NCBI RefSeq assembly: GCF_015235415.1
Contig: NZ_JADGLL010000028.1
Location: forward strand, 1-35,707
Length of the DNA: 35,707 nt
Origin: Microbacterium paludicola
Lineage (GTDB): Bacteria > Actinomycetota > Actinomycetes > Actinomycetales > Microbacteriaceae
Reading direction: 5' to 3'
Part shown: piece after piece, positions 17,213 to 23,944 of the stretch
Layout of the letters: every line of letters begins with the position of its first letter
How positions within the stretch are numbered: the stretch's first letter is position 1
Made by a program: the position numbers and the translations under genes
The notes under the pieces: generated by a model
Databases searched by the model: none
Told to the model about the DNA's origin: nothing
Seen by the model: the letters and a program-made list of their open reading frames with translations, nothing else

Positions 17213-19450
17213 TCAGGCACCACGCAAGACCGCTGCAGCGGTGATCTCGGGGCGCATGTCCAGCCGGCGCAACAGCTGCGCGTTCAGCGCGACGACGATC
17301 GTCGACAGCGACATCAGGATCGCCCCGACCGACATCGGGAGCACGAACCCGAACGGGGCGAGCACCCCGGCGGCGAGCGGGACGGCGATCAGGTTGTAAC
17401 CGGCAGCCCACCACAGGTTCTGCTTCATCTTCCGGTAGCTTGCCCGCGACAGCTCCATCACCGACAGCACCGATCGCGGGTCGTCGCTGGCGAGGATGAC
17501 ACCGGCGGAGGCGATCGCGACGTCGGTGCCCGCACCGATCGCTATACCCACGTCGGCCTGGGCGAGGGCGGGAGCGTCGTTGACGCCGTCGCCGACCATC
17601 ACGACCTTGCGGCCCTCCTCCTGCAGCTGCTTGACCTTGGAGGCCTTGTCCTCGGGACGCACGCCGGCGAAGAACCGGTCGATGCCAAGCTCCTCGGCCA
17701 CGGAGGCGGCGACCGCTTCCGCATCGCCGGTGATCATCACGACCTGGACGCCGCGGACGTGGAGCGCCTCGATCGTCTCCCGGGACTCGCTGCGGATCTC
17801 ATCGGCCAAGCGAAGCGCCCCGGCGACCTGACCGTCGATCAGGATGTGCAGGATGATCGCCCCCTCGCGGCGCCACTCGTCCGCGACGGGCAACTCGGCG
17901 GATCCCTCCTGCTCGAGCAGGTAGGGGCCGCCGACCTGTACCAGGTGCCCGTCGACGGTGGCGCGCACGCCGACCGCCGGTGAGGACTCGAACCCGGAGG
18001 ATCCCGGCACCGCCAGTCGCTTCTCGCTCGCGCCGTTCACGATCGCGCGTGCCAGGGGGTGCTCAGAGTCCGCCTCGGCCGCCGCAGCGAGGGCGAGCAG
18101 CCGATCGGCGTCGATCCCGCCGGCGGGGTGCACCGCGGTGACCGCCGGAGCGCCCTTCGTCAGGGTGCCGGTCTTGTCGAACAGGACCGTGTCGATGGTG
18201 CGCATACTCTCCAGCGCCAACCGGTCCTTGATGAGCACTCCGCCGCGCGCGGCCCGCTCGGTGGCGATGGACACCACCAGCGGGATCGCCAGGCCCAGAG
18301 CGTGGGGGCAGGCGATCACGAGGACGGTGATGGTGCGGACCACGGCCTGATCTGGGAGGCCCAGCAGCGTCCATACCAGCGCGGTGATGACGCCTGCGAT
18401 CAGGGCGAACCAGAACAGCAGCGCCGCGGCGCGGTCAGCGATTCGCTGCGCGCGGGACGAGGAGTTCTGCGCTTCGGCAACCAGCCGCTGGATGCCGGCG
18501 AGGGTGGTGTTCTCTCCGATCGCGGTGATCTCCACGCGCAGGCCCGAATCGGTCGCGACGGTGCCGGCGACGACCTGGTCGCCCTCGGAGCGGCGGACCG
18601 GGCGGGATTCGCCGGTGATCATGGCCTCGTCCATGCTCGCGGAGCCCTGCACGACCCGCCCGTCTGCGGGCACGCGGCCGCCCGGGCGGACCACCACGAC
18701 GTCCCCGACACGCAGGTCGGCGGGGGCGACGGTGACGGTGGTGTCGCCCTCGATGCGCTCGGCCTCGTCCGGCAGCAGCGCGGCGAGGGAGTCCAGCGCG
18801 GACGTCGTCTGGGCAAGGGAGCGCATCTCGATCCAGTGCCCCAGCAGCATGATGACGATCAGCAGCGCGAGCTCCCACCAGAAGTCGAGCTCATGGTGCA
18901 GGACGCCCAGGCTCGCGCCCCACGAAGCCAGGAACGCGACCGTGATGGCCAGACCGATCAGCAGCATCATCCCGGGCTTGCGGGTGCGCAGCTCGCTGAC
19001 CGCGCCGGTGAGGAAGGGCGCACCGCCGCACACGTACATCACCGTGCCGAGCACGGGTGAGATCCAGCTCACCCATGCGGCGTCGGGCAGCGCGTACCCG
19101 AGCAGCATGGCGAACATGCTCGAGAACGCCACCACCGGCACGGCGAGGGCGAGCATGATCCAGAACAGGCGGCGGAACTGCCCCACGTGATCACCGTGAC
19201 CGGCATGCCCGCCATGGCCGACGTGCCCGCCATGACCAGCGTGCGCGGCTTGACCGGGATGCGCGCCGTGATTGTGCTCCGCTTGATCGTGACCGCTGTG
19301 GTCCTGGCTGCCGTGCGCTGCCGGTTCGGTCGCGACGGCTTCGCGCATACCCTCGGCGGTTGCCTCGGGATCCGTGTGCTCCGTGGTGCTGTCGTGTCCG
19401 GCGCGGTTGTGGCCGGTGTGCCCGTGCATGGTGTGATCGTGCTGGCTCAT
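17213..19450 (-). CDS. copB: Copper-exporting P1B-3-type ATPase (CopB)
   Basis: A 745-aa heavy-metal P-type ATPase. Residues 1-90 are a cytosolic histidine-rich tail (HDHTMHGHTGH ... HAGHGGHVGHGGHAGHGDH) in place of CXXC metal domains. The metal-site motif is CPH at 381-383, which defines the P1B-3 (CopB) class. The actuator TGES is at 279-282 and the phosphorylation site DKTGTLT at 425-431. Further on are the P/N-domain HP region and GDGVNDAPALAQADVGIAIG. It would pump copper or silver out of the cytoplasm. The ATG (19448-19450) follows GAGGAGG; a longer frame upstream overlaps copZ and is rejected. Third gene of the CsoR operon, 70 nt after copZ. Confidence 0.95.
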   Translation of the reverse strand: MSQHDHTMHGHTGHNRAGHDSTTEHTDPEATAEGMREAVATEPAAHGSQDHSGHDQAEHNHGAHPGQAAHAGHGGHVGHGGHAGHGDHVGQFRRLFWIMLALAVPVVAFSSMFAMLLGYALPDAAWVSWISPVLGTVMYVCGGAPFLTGAVSELRTRKPGMMLLIGLAITVAFLASWGASLGVLHHELDFWWELALLIVIMLLGHWIEMRSLAQTTSALDSLAALLPDEAERIEGDTTVTVAPADLRVGDVVVVRPGGRVPADGRVVQGSASMDEAMITGESRPVRRSEGDQVVAGTVATDSGLRVEITAIGENTTLAGIQRLVAEAQNSSSRAQRIADRAAALLFWFALIAGVITALVWTLLGLPDQAVVRTITVLVIACPHALGLAIPLVVSIATERAARGGVLIKDRLALESMRTIDTVLFDKTGTLTKGAPAVTAVHPAGGIDADRLLALAAAAEADSEHPLARAIVNGASEKRLAVPGSSGFESSPAVGVRATVDGHLVQVGGPYLLEQEGSAELPVADEWRREGAIILHILIDGQVAGALRLADEIRSESRETIEALHVRGVQVVMITGDAEAVAASVAEELGIDRFFAGVRPEDKASKVKQLQEEGRKVVMVGDGVNDAPALAQADVGIAIGAGTDVAIASAGVILASDDPRSVLSVMELSRASYRKMKQNLWWAAGYNLIAVPLAAGVLAPFGFVLPMSVGAILMSLSTIVVALNAQLLRRLDMRPEITAAAVLRGA

Positions 19451-19520
19451 CGGAGCCTCCTCTGCGAGTTGCCGCCGCTGGACGGCCGGGAGGGCAGGAG
19501 TGGGTGGATGCTCGGCCGTG

Positions 19521-19844
19521 TCAGGCGTCGCTGACGGTGTAGCCGGCCTCAGCGACGGCGACGCGCAGCGCATCGGCGTCGACGGGAGCGGAGCTTCGGA
19601 CCGTGACGGTCGAGGTGCCGCCCGCGGTGAGCGCGACCGACACGTCGTCCACGCCGGGAACCGCGGACAGCTCTTCGGTGACGCTGGCAATGCAGTGCGC
19701 GCACGTCATCCCCTCCACCAGCAGCGTGGCCGACAGTCCCGCTTCCACGGGCAGCTGTTGCGTCGTCGAGGCGCTCGGGGCGGCGCAGCAGGCGCATCCG
19801 ACGCCGGCGTCCTTGAGACCCAGCTCGACTCGTTCGATCGTCAT
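19521..19844 (-). CDS. copZ: Copper chaperone-like heavy-metal-associated domain protein (CopZ)
   Basis: A 107-aa cytosolic protein. The HMA domain occupies ~38-105 with GMTCAHC at 45-51 (Cys48 and Cys51 bind Cu(I)) and the usual ending AVAEAGYTV. An extra N-terminal cysteine cluster CACC at 17-20 precedes it; such a head is seen in actinobacterial CopZ-like proteins and may form a second copper site. It likely carries Cu(I) to the CopB ATPase encoded next or to the Csp3 store. It lies 25 nt after csoR. The ATG at 19842-19844 follows AAGGA at about 8 nt. Confidence 0.92.
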   Translation of the reverse strand: MTIERVELGLKDAGVGCACCAAPSASTTQQLPVEAGLSATLLVEGMTCAHCIASVTEELSAVPGVDDVSVALTAGGTSTVTVRSSAPVDADALRVAVAEAGYTVSDA

Positions 19845-19869
19845 GATGATGTCCTTCCGGTGACGTGGT

Positions 19870-20151
19870 TCACGAGCGCACCAGGCGCGCGATGGCCGCG
19901 TTTGCTTCGCGGATCTTCTCCTCCGCGACCGGCCCGCCCTGCGCGGTCGCCTCGGCCACGCAGTGGCTGAGGTGGTCGCCGAGCAGCGACAGTGCCACCG
20001 CTTCGAGGGCCTTCGTCGCTGCGGAGACCTGCGTGAGGATGTCGATGCAGTAGTCGTCGTTCTCGACCATCCGCGCGATCCCCGCGACCTGTCCCTCCGC
20101 GCGGCGCAGCCTCTTCAGCAGCGCTTCCTTGTTGTCCGCGTACCCGTGCAC
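19870..20151 (-). CDS. csoR: CsoR-family copper-sensing transcriptional repressor
   Basis: All-helical metal-responsive repressor, 93 aa from the GTG at 20149-20151. The protein reads HGYADNKEALLKRLRRAEGQ, then NDDYCIDILTQ and LGDHLSHC. Cys35, His60 and Cys64 make up the Cu(I)-binding C-H-C set. An ATG five codons upstream (20166) is possible, but it lies within the operator. The GTG sits exactly 6 nt after a TATCAT -10 box, as in the leaderless genes of this window. It is the first gene of the copper operon and divergent from the Csp3 gene. Copper binding would release the shared operator. Confidence 0.93.
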   Translation of the reverse strand: MHGYADNKEALLKRLRRAEGQVAGIARMVENDDYCIDILTQVSAATKALEAVALSLLGDHLSHCVAEATAQGGPVAEEKIREANAAIARLVRS

Positions 20152-20157
20152 GCGCCA

Positions 20158-20181
20158 ATGATACATACCCCCACGGGGTAT
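20158..20181 (-). promoter_or_regulatory. CsoR operator with csoR -10 box
   Basis: The palindrome ATACCCCCACGGGGTAT (20165-20181; arms ATACCCC/GGGGTAT, 3-nt centre) has the GC-rich, TA-flanked form of known CsoR operators. On the minus strand it is followed at once by TATCAT (20158-20163), 6 nt before the csoR GTG. Bound CsoR would cover the spacer of this promoter. It also lies 84 nt upstream of the Csp3 start on the other strand, so it may control both directions. Confidence 0.8.
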
Positions 20182-20264
20182 GCAACCCGGTGGGGGAATC
20201 TGTGCCGAGGCCCTACCGTGCCGAGGGTCGGGGAAGCGCCCCGATCGAGGAGAAGGAGGACGAG

Positions 20265-20669
20265 ATGACTGTTGCAGAGCAGATGCTGACCACTCACCCC
20301 CGGGCGGGCGCCGGCGCCGACACCGCGGCCTTGGTGCGCTGTATCGAGGCGTGCGTGGAGTGCGCCCAGGCGTGCACCGCGTGCGCAGATGCCTGCCTGA
20401 GCGAAGAGATGGTGGCTGACCTGACCGCGTGCATCCGCAAGAACCTCGACTGCGCCGACGTCTGCGCGACGACCGCCGCGGTCCTGTCGCGCCAGACCGG
20501 CTCGAACACCGACGTCCTGCGCGCCCAGCTCGAAGCATGCCGCGCGGCCTGTGCGTCGTGCGCGGCCGAGTGCGAGACGCACGCCCAGATGCACGAGCAC
20601 TGCCGGGTGTGCGCCGAGGCCTGCCGCCGCTGCGAGCAGGCGTGCGCGGAGCTGTTGGGGGCACTGTGA
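20265..20669 (+). CDS. Four-helix-bundle copper-storage protein (Csp3-like)
   Basis: A 134-aa protein with 18 cysteines and no signal peptide, so cytosolic. Cysteines are spaced along four helices as CxxxC and CxxxCxxC-type motifs (for example CIEACVECAQACTACADAC, CRAACASCAAEC, CRVCAEACRRCEQAC). This is the pattern of Csp3 proteins, which store many Cu(I) ions in the core of a four-helix bundle. The ATG at 20265 is preceded by AAGGAGGA. It is divergent from csoR across the operator. Its stop overlaps the GTG of the next gene, so the two are translationally coupled. Confidence 0.93.
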   Translation: MTVAEQMLTTHPRAGAGADTAALVRCIEACVECAQACTACADACLSEEMVADLTACIRKNLDCADVCATTAAVLSRQTGSNTDVLRAQLEACRAACASCAAECETHAQMHEHCRVCAEACRRCEQACAELLGAL

Positions 20670-21187
20670 GCCAGGCCGGGCACCACTCCGAGCACGAGGG
20701 CATGCCGCACTCGAAGCAGGGCGGGATGCAGCACGGGGGGATGGCGAGCTACGGCAAGCTCGCCATCTCCCTCGCACTCAGCTTCATCGTGATGTACCTG
20801 CTCACCTTCGCGATGATCAACGTCTTCGCCGACTTCCTGCCCAACATCAGCAACCTCTACATGGCGCTGATGATGGTGTTCCCGATGGGGATCATCATGA
20901 TCGCCGTGATGTGGAAGATGTTCCCCAACAAGCCACTCAACATCGGACTGCTCGTCGGCTTCGCCGCGCTGTTCGTGGTGGCGTTCCTCATGGGCCGAGC
21001 AGAAGCATTCGTCGGGGATGACCAGTTCCTGCGGTCGATGATCCCGCACCACTCCCGCGCGATCCTCGTCTGCGAGCAGTCCAACATCACCGACTCCGAG
21101 ATCGTCACGCTGTGTGAGCAGATCGTTCAGTCCCAGCAGGAGGAGATCGACCAGATGAAGGACATCCTCGAGCGGCTCAACGATTAG
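20666..21187 (+). CDS. Membrane-anchored DUF305 protein
   Basis: A 173-aa protein starting at a GTG that overlaps the Csp3 stop (GTGA). It has a His/Met-rich head (GHHSEHEGMPH, MQHGGM), three membrane helices (~33-53, ~63-84, ~92-110), then a DUF305 half-domain with the paired histidine motif MIPHHSRAIL (125-134) and Cys136/Cys150. Unlike the DUF305 lipoprotein of the other operon, it is an integral membrane protein. The coupling with Csp3 suggests joint copper storage and membrane sequestration or transfer, which is inference. An alternative start is the ATG at 20702. Its last 11 nt overlap the end of the convergent ligase gene. Confidence 0.82.
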   Translation: MSQAGHHSEHEGMPHSKQGGMQHGGMASYGKLAISLALSFIVMYLLTFAMINVFADFLPNISNLYMALMMVFPMGIIMIAVMWKMFPNKPLNIGLLVGFAALFVVAFLMGRAEAFVGDDQFLRSMIPHHSRAILVCEQSNITDSEIVTLCEQIVQSQQEEIDQMKDILERLND

Positions 21188-22256
21188 GGGTGGTGTTAAG
21201 CACCTCCGTGAGGCGAAAATCGACCGGCTTCTCGAGCTGCTCGTACGTGCATGTCGTCGGGTCTCGGTCCGGACGCCACCGCCGGAACCTGGCCGTGTGT
21301 CGGAACCGGTCTCCCTGCATGTGGTCGTACGCCACTTCGACGACCAGTTCGGGGCGAAGCGGGACGAAGGAGAGGTCTTTGCCCTGGCTCCACCGGCTTT
21401 GAGTGCCCGGCATCCGGTCTTCCGTCGCAGTTCCAGCAGCGCCGGGCTGCACCCACGGATGGTCGTCCGTGCCGGCCTCCAGGTGCTTCAGTTCCTCGAT
21501 CAGCGCCGCCCGCCGCGCTGTCGTGAACGAAGCGGAGACGCCAACATGCTGGAGTCGCCCGCCGTCGTACAGTCCGAGCAGGAGTGACCCGAGGAGCGGC
21601 TTGCTCGGTGTCGAGCTCTTGTGAAGCCTGTAACCGGCGACCACGCAGTCGGCTGTGCGCTCGTGCTTCACCTTGAACATCACTCGCTTATCCGGCTGGT
21701 ACACGGCATCGAGCGGCTTGGCGACGACACCATCCAATCCAGCGCCCTCGAACCGGGTGAACCAGTCCTGCGCGCGGGAGAGCTCGGACGTCTTCGGGGT
21801 CAGGTGGATGGGAGCGTCGGCATCGACGAGCGCATCCTCGAGCCGCTGACGGCGCTCTCCAAAAGGAAGCGCCATGAGGTCGTCGTCCTCCTCGGCGAGG
21901 AGGTCGAACGCGATGAAGGATGCCGGCGATTGCGCAGCGAGAAGCTTGACGCGGCTGGCTGCAGGGTGAATGCGTTGCTGCAGCAGATCGAAGTCCAACC
22001 GCTCACCGCGGATGATGACGATCTCTCCGTCCAGCACGCACCGTTCGGGCGTCGTGTTCTTCAGTGCCTCGACCAGCTCGGGGAAATAGCGGGTCATGGG
22101 CTTCTCGTTGCGGCTGCCAAGGATGATCTCGTCGCCGTCGCGGAAGACTATGGTCCTGAATCCATCCCATTTGGGCTCGACGTGCCCCAGATCGGGGATC
22201 GACGAGACCGCTTTAGCGAGCATCGGCGCTACGGGCGGCATCACTGGCAGGTCCAT
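21177..22256 (-). CDS. ATP-dependent DNA ligase carried by the island
   Basis: A 359-aa two-domain ligase. The nucleotidyl-transferase domain shows motif I EPKWDGF (Lys29 is adenylated), LGSRNEKP, motif III LDGEIVII (75-82), motif IV LDGVVAKP and motif V MFKVKHERTADCVV. The OB-fold C-terminal part follows with RWSQGKDLSFVPLRPE, RFRHTARFRRWRPDR and TYEQL. It resembles the stand-alone ligases related to the LigD ligase domain used in end joining. The ATG at 22254-22256 is set by CAGGAT 8 nt upstream and by alignment with the ligase remnants. It starts 41 nt after the recombinase stub on the same strand. Its presence inside an island that breaks a homologous ligase is notable. Confidence 0.93.
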   Translation of the reverse strand: MDLPVMPPVAPMLAKAVSSIPDLGHVEPKWDGFRTIVFRDGDEIILGSRNEKPMTRYFPELVEALKNTTPERCVLDGEIVIIRGERLDFDLLQQRIHPAASRVKLLAAQSPASFIAFDLLAEEDDDLMALPFGERRQRLEDALVDADAPIHLTPKTSELSRAQDWFTRFEGAGLDGVVAKPLDAVYQPDKRVMFKVKHERTADCVVAGYRLHKSSTPSKPLLGSLLLGLYDGGRLQHVGVSASFTTARRAALIEELKHLEAGTDDHPWVQPGAAGTATEDRMPGTQSRWSQGKDLSFVPLRPELVVEVAYDHMQGDRFRHTARFRRWRPDRDPTTCTYEQLEKPVDFRLTEVLNTTPNR

Positions 22257-22296
22257 GGAAACATCCTGGCCGCATCTGCAGCTTTCGTCGCGATAC

Positions 22297-22695
22297 TCAG
22301 CTGCCCGGAACCGCTTCGCTGGCGCGCTGCTTGGCAAGAGCCTCGTCTCGGCGTCGACGGATGTGCACCAAGCTCTCCTCGAGGGCGGCTACCTCGCCGA
22401 GCCAGACGTGCCGTCTGGCTTCCTCGAGACGTCCCTCGGCGTTGACCGCCATCTCTTCAAGGCGCGGGCTCTGTCGCGGGTCCACGTCCAGGAAGCGGCA
22501 TCTCGCGCACGCGCTTTCGTGCACGCACGGCGTCGCGTACGGCCGGTGACAGTCGCCGAGCGCGACCTTGCGCAGCAGGAAGTGCTGCTCGAAGTCGCCC
22601 CACTCCGCCTCCGTCGCCTGTCGGAACTCGCCCTCGGGTCGCGCGCCCCGACGCCGTTCGATGAAGGCCTGGTGCGCTTGAACGACTTCTTCCGG
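22297..22695 (-). pseudogene. C-terminal fragment of a tyrosine recombinase/integrase
   Basis: Frame from about 22695 down to the stop at 22297-22299 encodes ~132 residues: QAHQAFIERRRGARPEGEFR, then LLRKVALGDCHRPYATPCVH, then CARCRFLDVDPRQSPRLEEM, and WLGEVAALEESLVHIRRRR. From memory this is the tail of actinobacterial integrases of the Tn554-like recombinase type, with its Cys/His-rich segment and coiled-coil end. The catalytic domain is missing: beyond ~22695 the frame runs into antisense ligase sequence. No promoter or start is evident. It marks the mobile origin of the island. Confidence 0.7.
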
Positions 22696-22698
22696 GCG

Positions 22699-22917
22699 CG
22701 CTTCTCGTCGGGCAAGGACGTGACGTACGTGCCGCTGCGCCCCGAGCGCGTGCTCGAGGTGCGCTATGACCAGCTGGAGGGCGATCCCGCGTTCCGGATG
22801 CGCTTTCGCCACACCGTGCAATTCGAGCGATGGCGCCCCGACCGCGAGGCGACATCCTGCCGCTTCGACCAGCTCGACGTGCCGGCGAAGTACGACCTCG
22901 GCGACGTCATCGACTGA
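22699..22917 (+). pseudogene. C-terminal remnant of the host ATP-dependent DNA ligase
   Basis: In frame to TGA at 22915-22917 this encodes RFSSGKDVTYVPLRPERV, then LEVRYDQLEGD, RFRHTVQFERWRPDREATSC and RFDQLDVPAKYDLGDVID. It aligns with the last ~72 residues of the intact ligase (RWSQGKDLSFVPLRPE onward), i.e. the end of the OB domain. The matching N-terminus lies 7.7 kb away at 14732-15028 on the same strand. No start codon or ribosome site serves this piece. Confidence 0.85.
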
Positions 22918-22939
22918 CCGTCGAGCAGGGCGCGGGGGC

Positions 22940-23383
22940 TCAGTCGCGCAGGGAGTGGACCATGCCCTGCAGGATCCGCAGGGCGTCCGCCTTGTCGGTC
23001 TCTGTCATCCCCGCCAGCATCCGGATCTCCACCGATCGAACGGCCGCGGACGCCACCTTGAGCCTCTCCCGGCCGCGAGCCGTGAGCCGCGCCGGAAGGG
23101 CCTTCCCGACCGGGGGCTGCGCAGGTCGTGCCACGTATCCGTCACGCTCCAGCGCCTGGAGCAGCACATTCATCGACTGCCTCGTCACGAACGCGCCCCG
23201 AGCGAGCTCCGAGTTCGACAAGCCCGGCCGCTGCGCCAGGAGCTCCAGGCACGAATAGTGAGTGATCGTCATCCCCAGCGGCCGCAGCACGTCCTCCATC
23301 GCGGTGCGGAGAGCGCTCGACGCCTCCTTCAGCACGTACCCCAGTGATGTCTCGAGGTCGATGCCGCTGCGCGCTTGACTCAT
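22940..23383 (-). CDS. MarR-family transcriptional regulator
   Basis: A 147-aa winged-helix regulator. The DNA-binding part spans ~40-105: LGMTITHYSCLELLAQRPG, SNSELARGAFVTRQSMNVLL, ALERDGYVAR, then the wing PPVGKALPARLTARGRERL. It is divergent from a VOC protein, with two identical-arm palindromes in the 63-nt gap, so it probably represses both genes. CAGAAT (23390-23395) lies 6 nt before the ATG, so the operator overlaps a possible leaderless promoter. The ligand is unknown; VOC partners often deal with antibiotics or reactive electrophiles. Confidence 0.9.
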   Translation of the reverse strand: MSQARSGIDLETSLGYVLKEASSALRTAMEDVLRPLGMTITHYSCLELLAQRPGLSNSELARGAFVTRQSMNVLLQALERDGYVARPAQPPVGKALPARLTARGRERLKVASAAVRSVEIRMLAGMTETDKADALRILQGMVHSLRD

Positions 23384-23398
23384 GTCAGCATTCTGACA
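23383..23398. promoter_or_regulatory. MarR operator site 1
   Basis: Perfect palindrome TGTCAGCATTCTGACA touching the marR start codon and covering its probable -10 box. Arms TGTCAG/CTGACA with a 4-nt centre are identical to site 2. Confidence 0.75.
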
Positions 23399-23410
23399 TA
23401 GTCTCTGACG

Positions 23411-23426
23411 TGTCAGAAAACTGACA
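23411..23426. promoter_or_regulatory. MarR operator site 2
   Basis: Perfect palindrome TGTCAGAAAACTGACA, 28 bp centre-to-centre from site 1, ending 20 nt before the VOC start. It sits where the VOC gene's promoter should be. Confidence 0.75.
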
Positions 23427-23446
23427 CAAAAGGAAGAAGCACACTC

Positions 23447-23815
23447 ATGCCTGCCACCGGTCCCGACTTCATCTCACTCCAGGTACGCGATCTCGACGCC
23501 TCGCAGGCGTTCTATGAGCGATACCTCGGCCTCGCCCACACCCCCGCGGGGCCTTCGCACGCCGTCGTCTTCGAGACGAAGCCGATCGCGTTCGCGCTGC
23601 GCGACATCGTTCCCGGCACCGATCCGGCGTCTGGGGATCACCCCGGAGCCGGCGTCGCCATCTGGCTGCACGCCACCGACGTCCAGGTCATTCACGATGC
23701 TCTGGCAGCCGACGGACACACGATCGTCGCGGACCCTTTCGACGGTCCCTTCGGCCGGACGTTCACGTTCGCAGATCCCGACGGCTATCGGATCACCCTC
23801 CACGACCGCGCCTGA
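23447..23815 (+). CDS. VOC (glyoxalase/bleomycin-resistance) family protein
   Basis: A 122-aa single-domain protein with the paired beta-alpha-beta-beta-beta pattern of the vicinal oxygen chelate fold: FISLQVRDLDASQAFYERYL at the start and DPFDGPFGRTFTFADPDGY near the end. Such proteins bind small molecules or metals, acting as lyases, dioxygenases or drug-binding proteins; nothing fixes the substrate here. AAGGAAG lies upstream of the ATG at 23447. It is controlled, by inference, by the divergent MarR regulator through the two palindromes. Confidence 0.85.
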   Translation: MPATGPDFISLQVRDLDASQAFYERYLGLAHTPAGPSHAVVFETKPIAFALRDIVPGTDPASGDHPGAGVAIWLHATDVQVIHDALAADGHTIVADPFDGPFGRTFTFADPDGYRITLHDRA

Positions 23816-23944
23816 CGCCGCCGCGCCTCACACGCGCGGATCGGCACCTCTGTGCATGCAGCGATCGTGCTGCAAGGGGGCCTGCGGTCGCGACGCGCAC
23901 ACCTCCCCGGTGCGGCACCGGAGCAACAGGAAGTCGCTCGGCGC

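Larger units (their letters stand above)
15029..22698. mobile_element. Copper-resistance genomic island inserted in a DNA ligase gene
   Basis: About 7.7 kb bounded on both sides by pieces of one plus-strand ATP-dependent DNA ligase (14732-15028 and 22699-22917). Cargo: CsoR-regulated copper genes, a Csp3/DUF305 pair, and an intact DNA ligase. The right edge is the C-terminal stub of a tyrosine recombinase, showing it was or is derived from a mobile element. About 250 codons of the host ligase are missing, so this is replacement or insertion followed by deletion, not a clean insertion. I see no direct repeats or terminal inverted repeats at the two edges. Boundaries are good to within about 10 nt on the left and right, judged from where ligase similarity stops. 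Confidence 0.8.

Noticed and set aside
19451..19690. Upstream extension of CopB to a TTG at 19690
   Set aside because: The extension overlaps copZ in another frame, is low-complexity, and the GAGGAGG site supports the ATG at 19450.
15010..22710. Direct repeats or terminal inverted repeats marking the island
   Set aside because: The sequences at both edges were compared by eye; no shared motif longer than a few bases was found.
22096..22917. Plus-strand frame joining antisense of the recombinase stub to the ligase C-terminus
   Set aside because: Only the last ~72 codons are protein-like; the rest is antisense to the recombinase stub and island ligase, so it is not a fusion gene.
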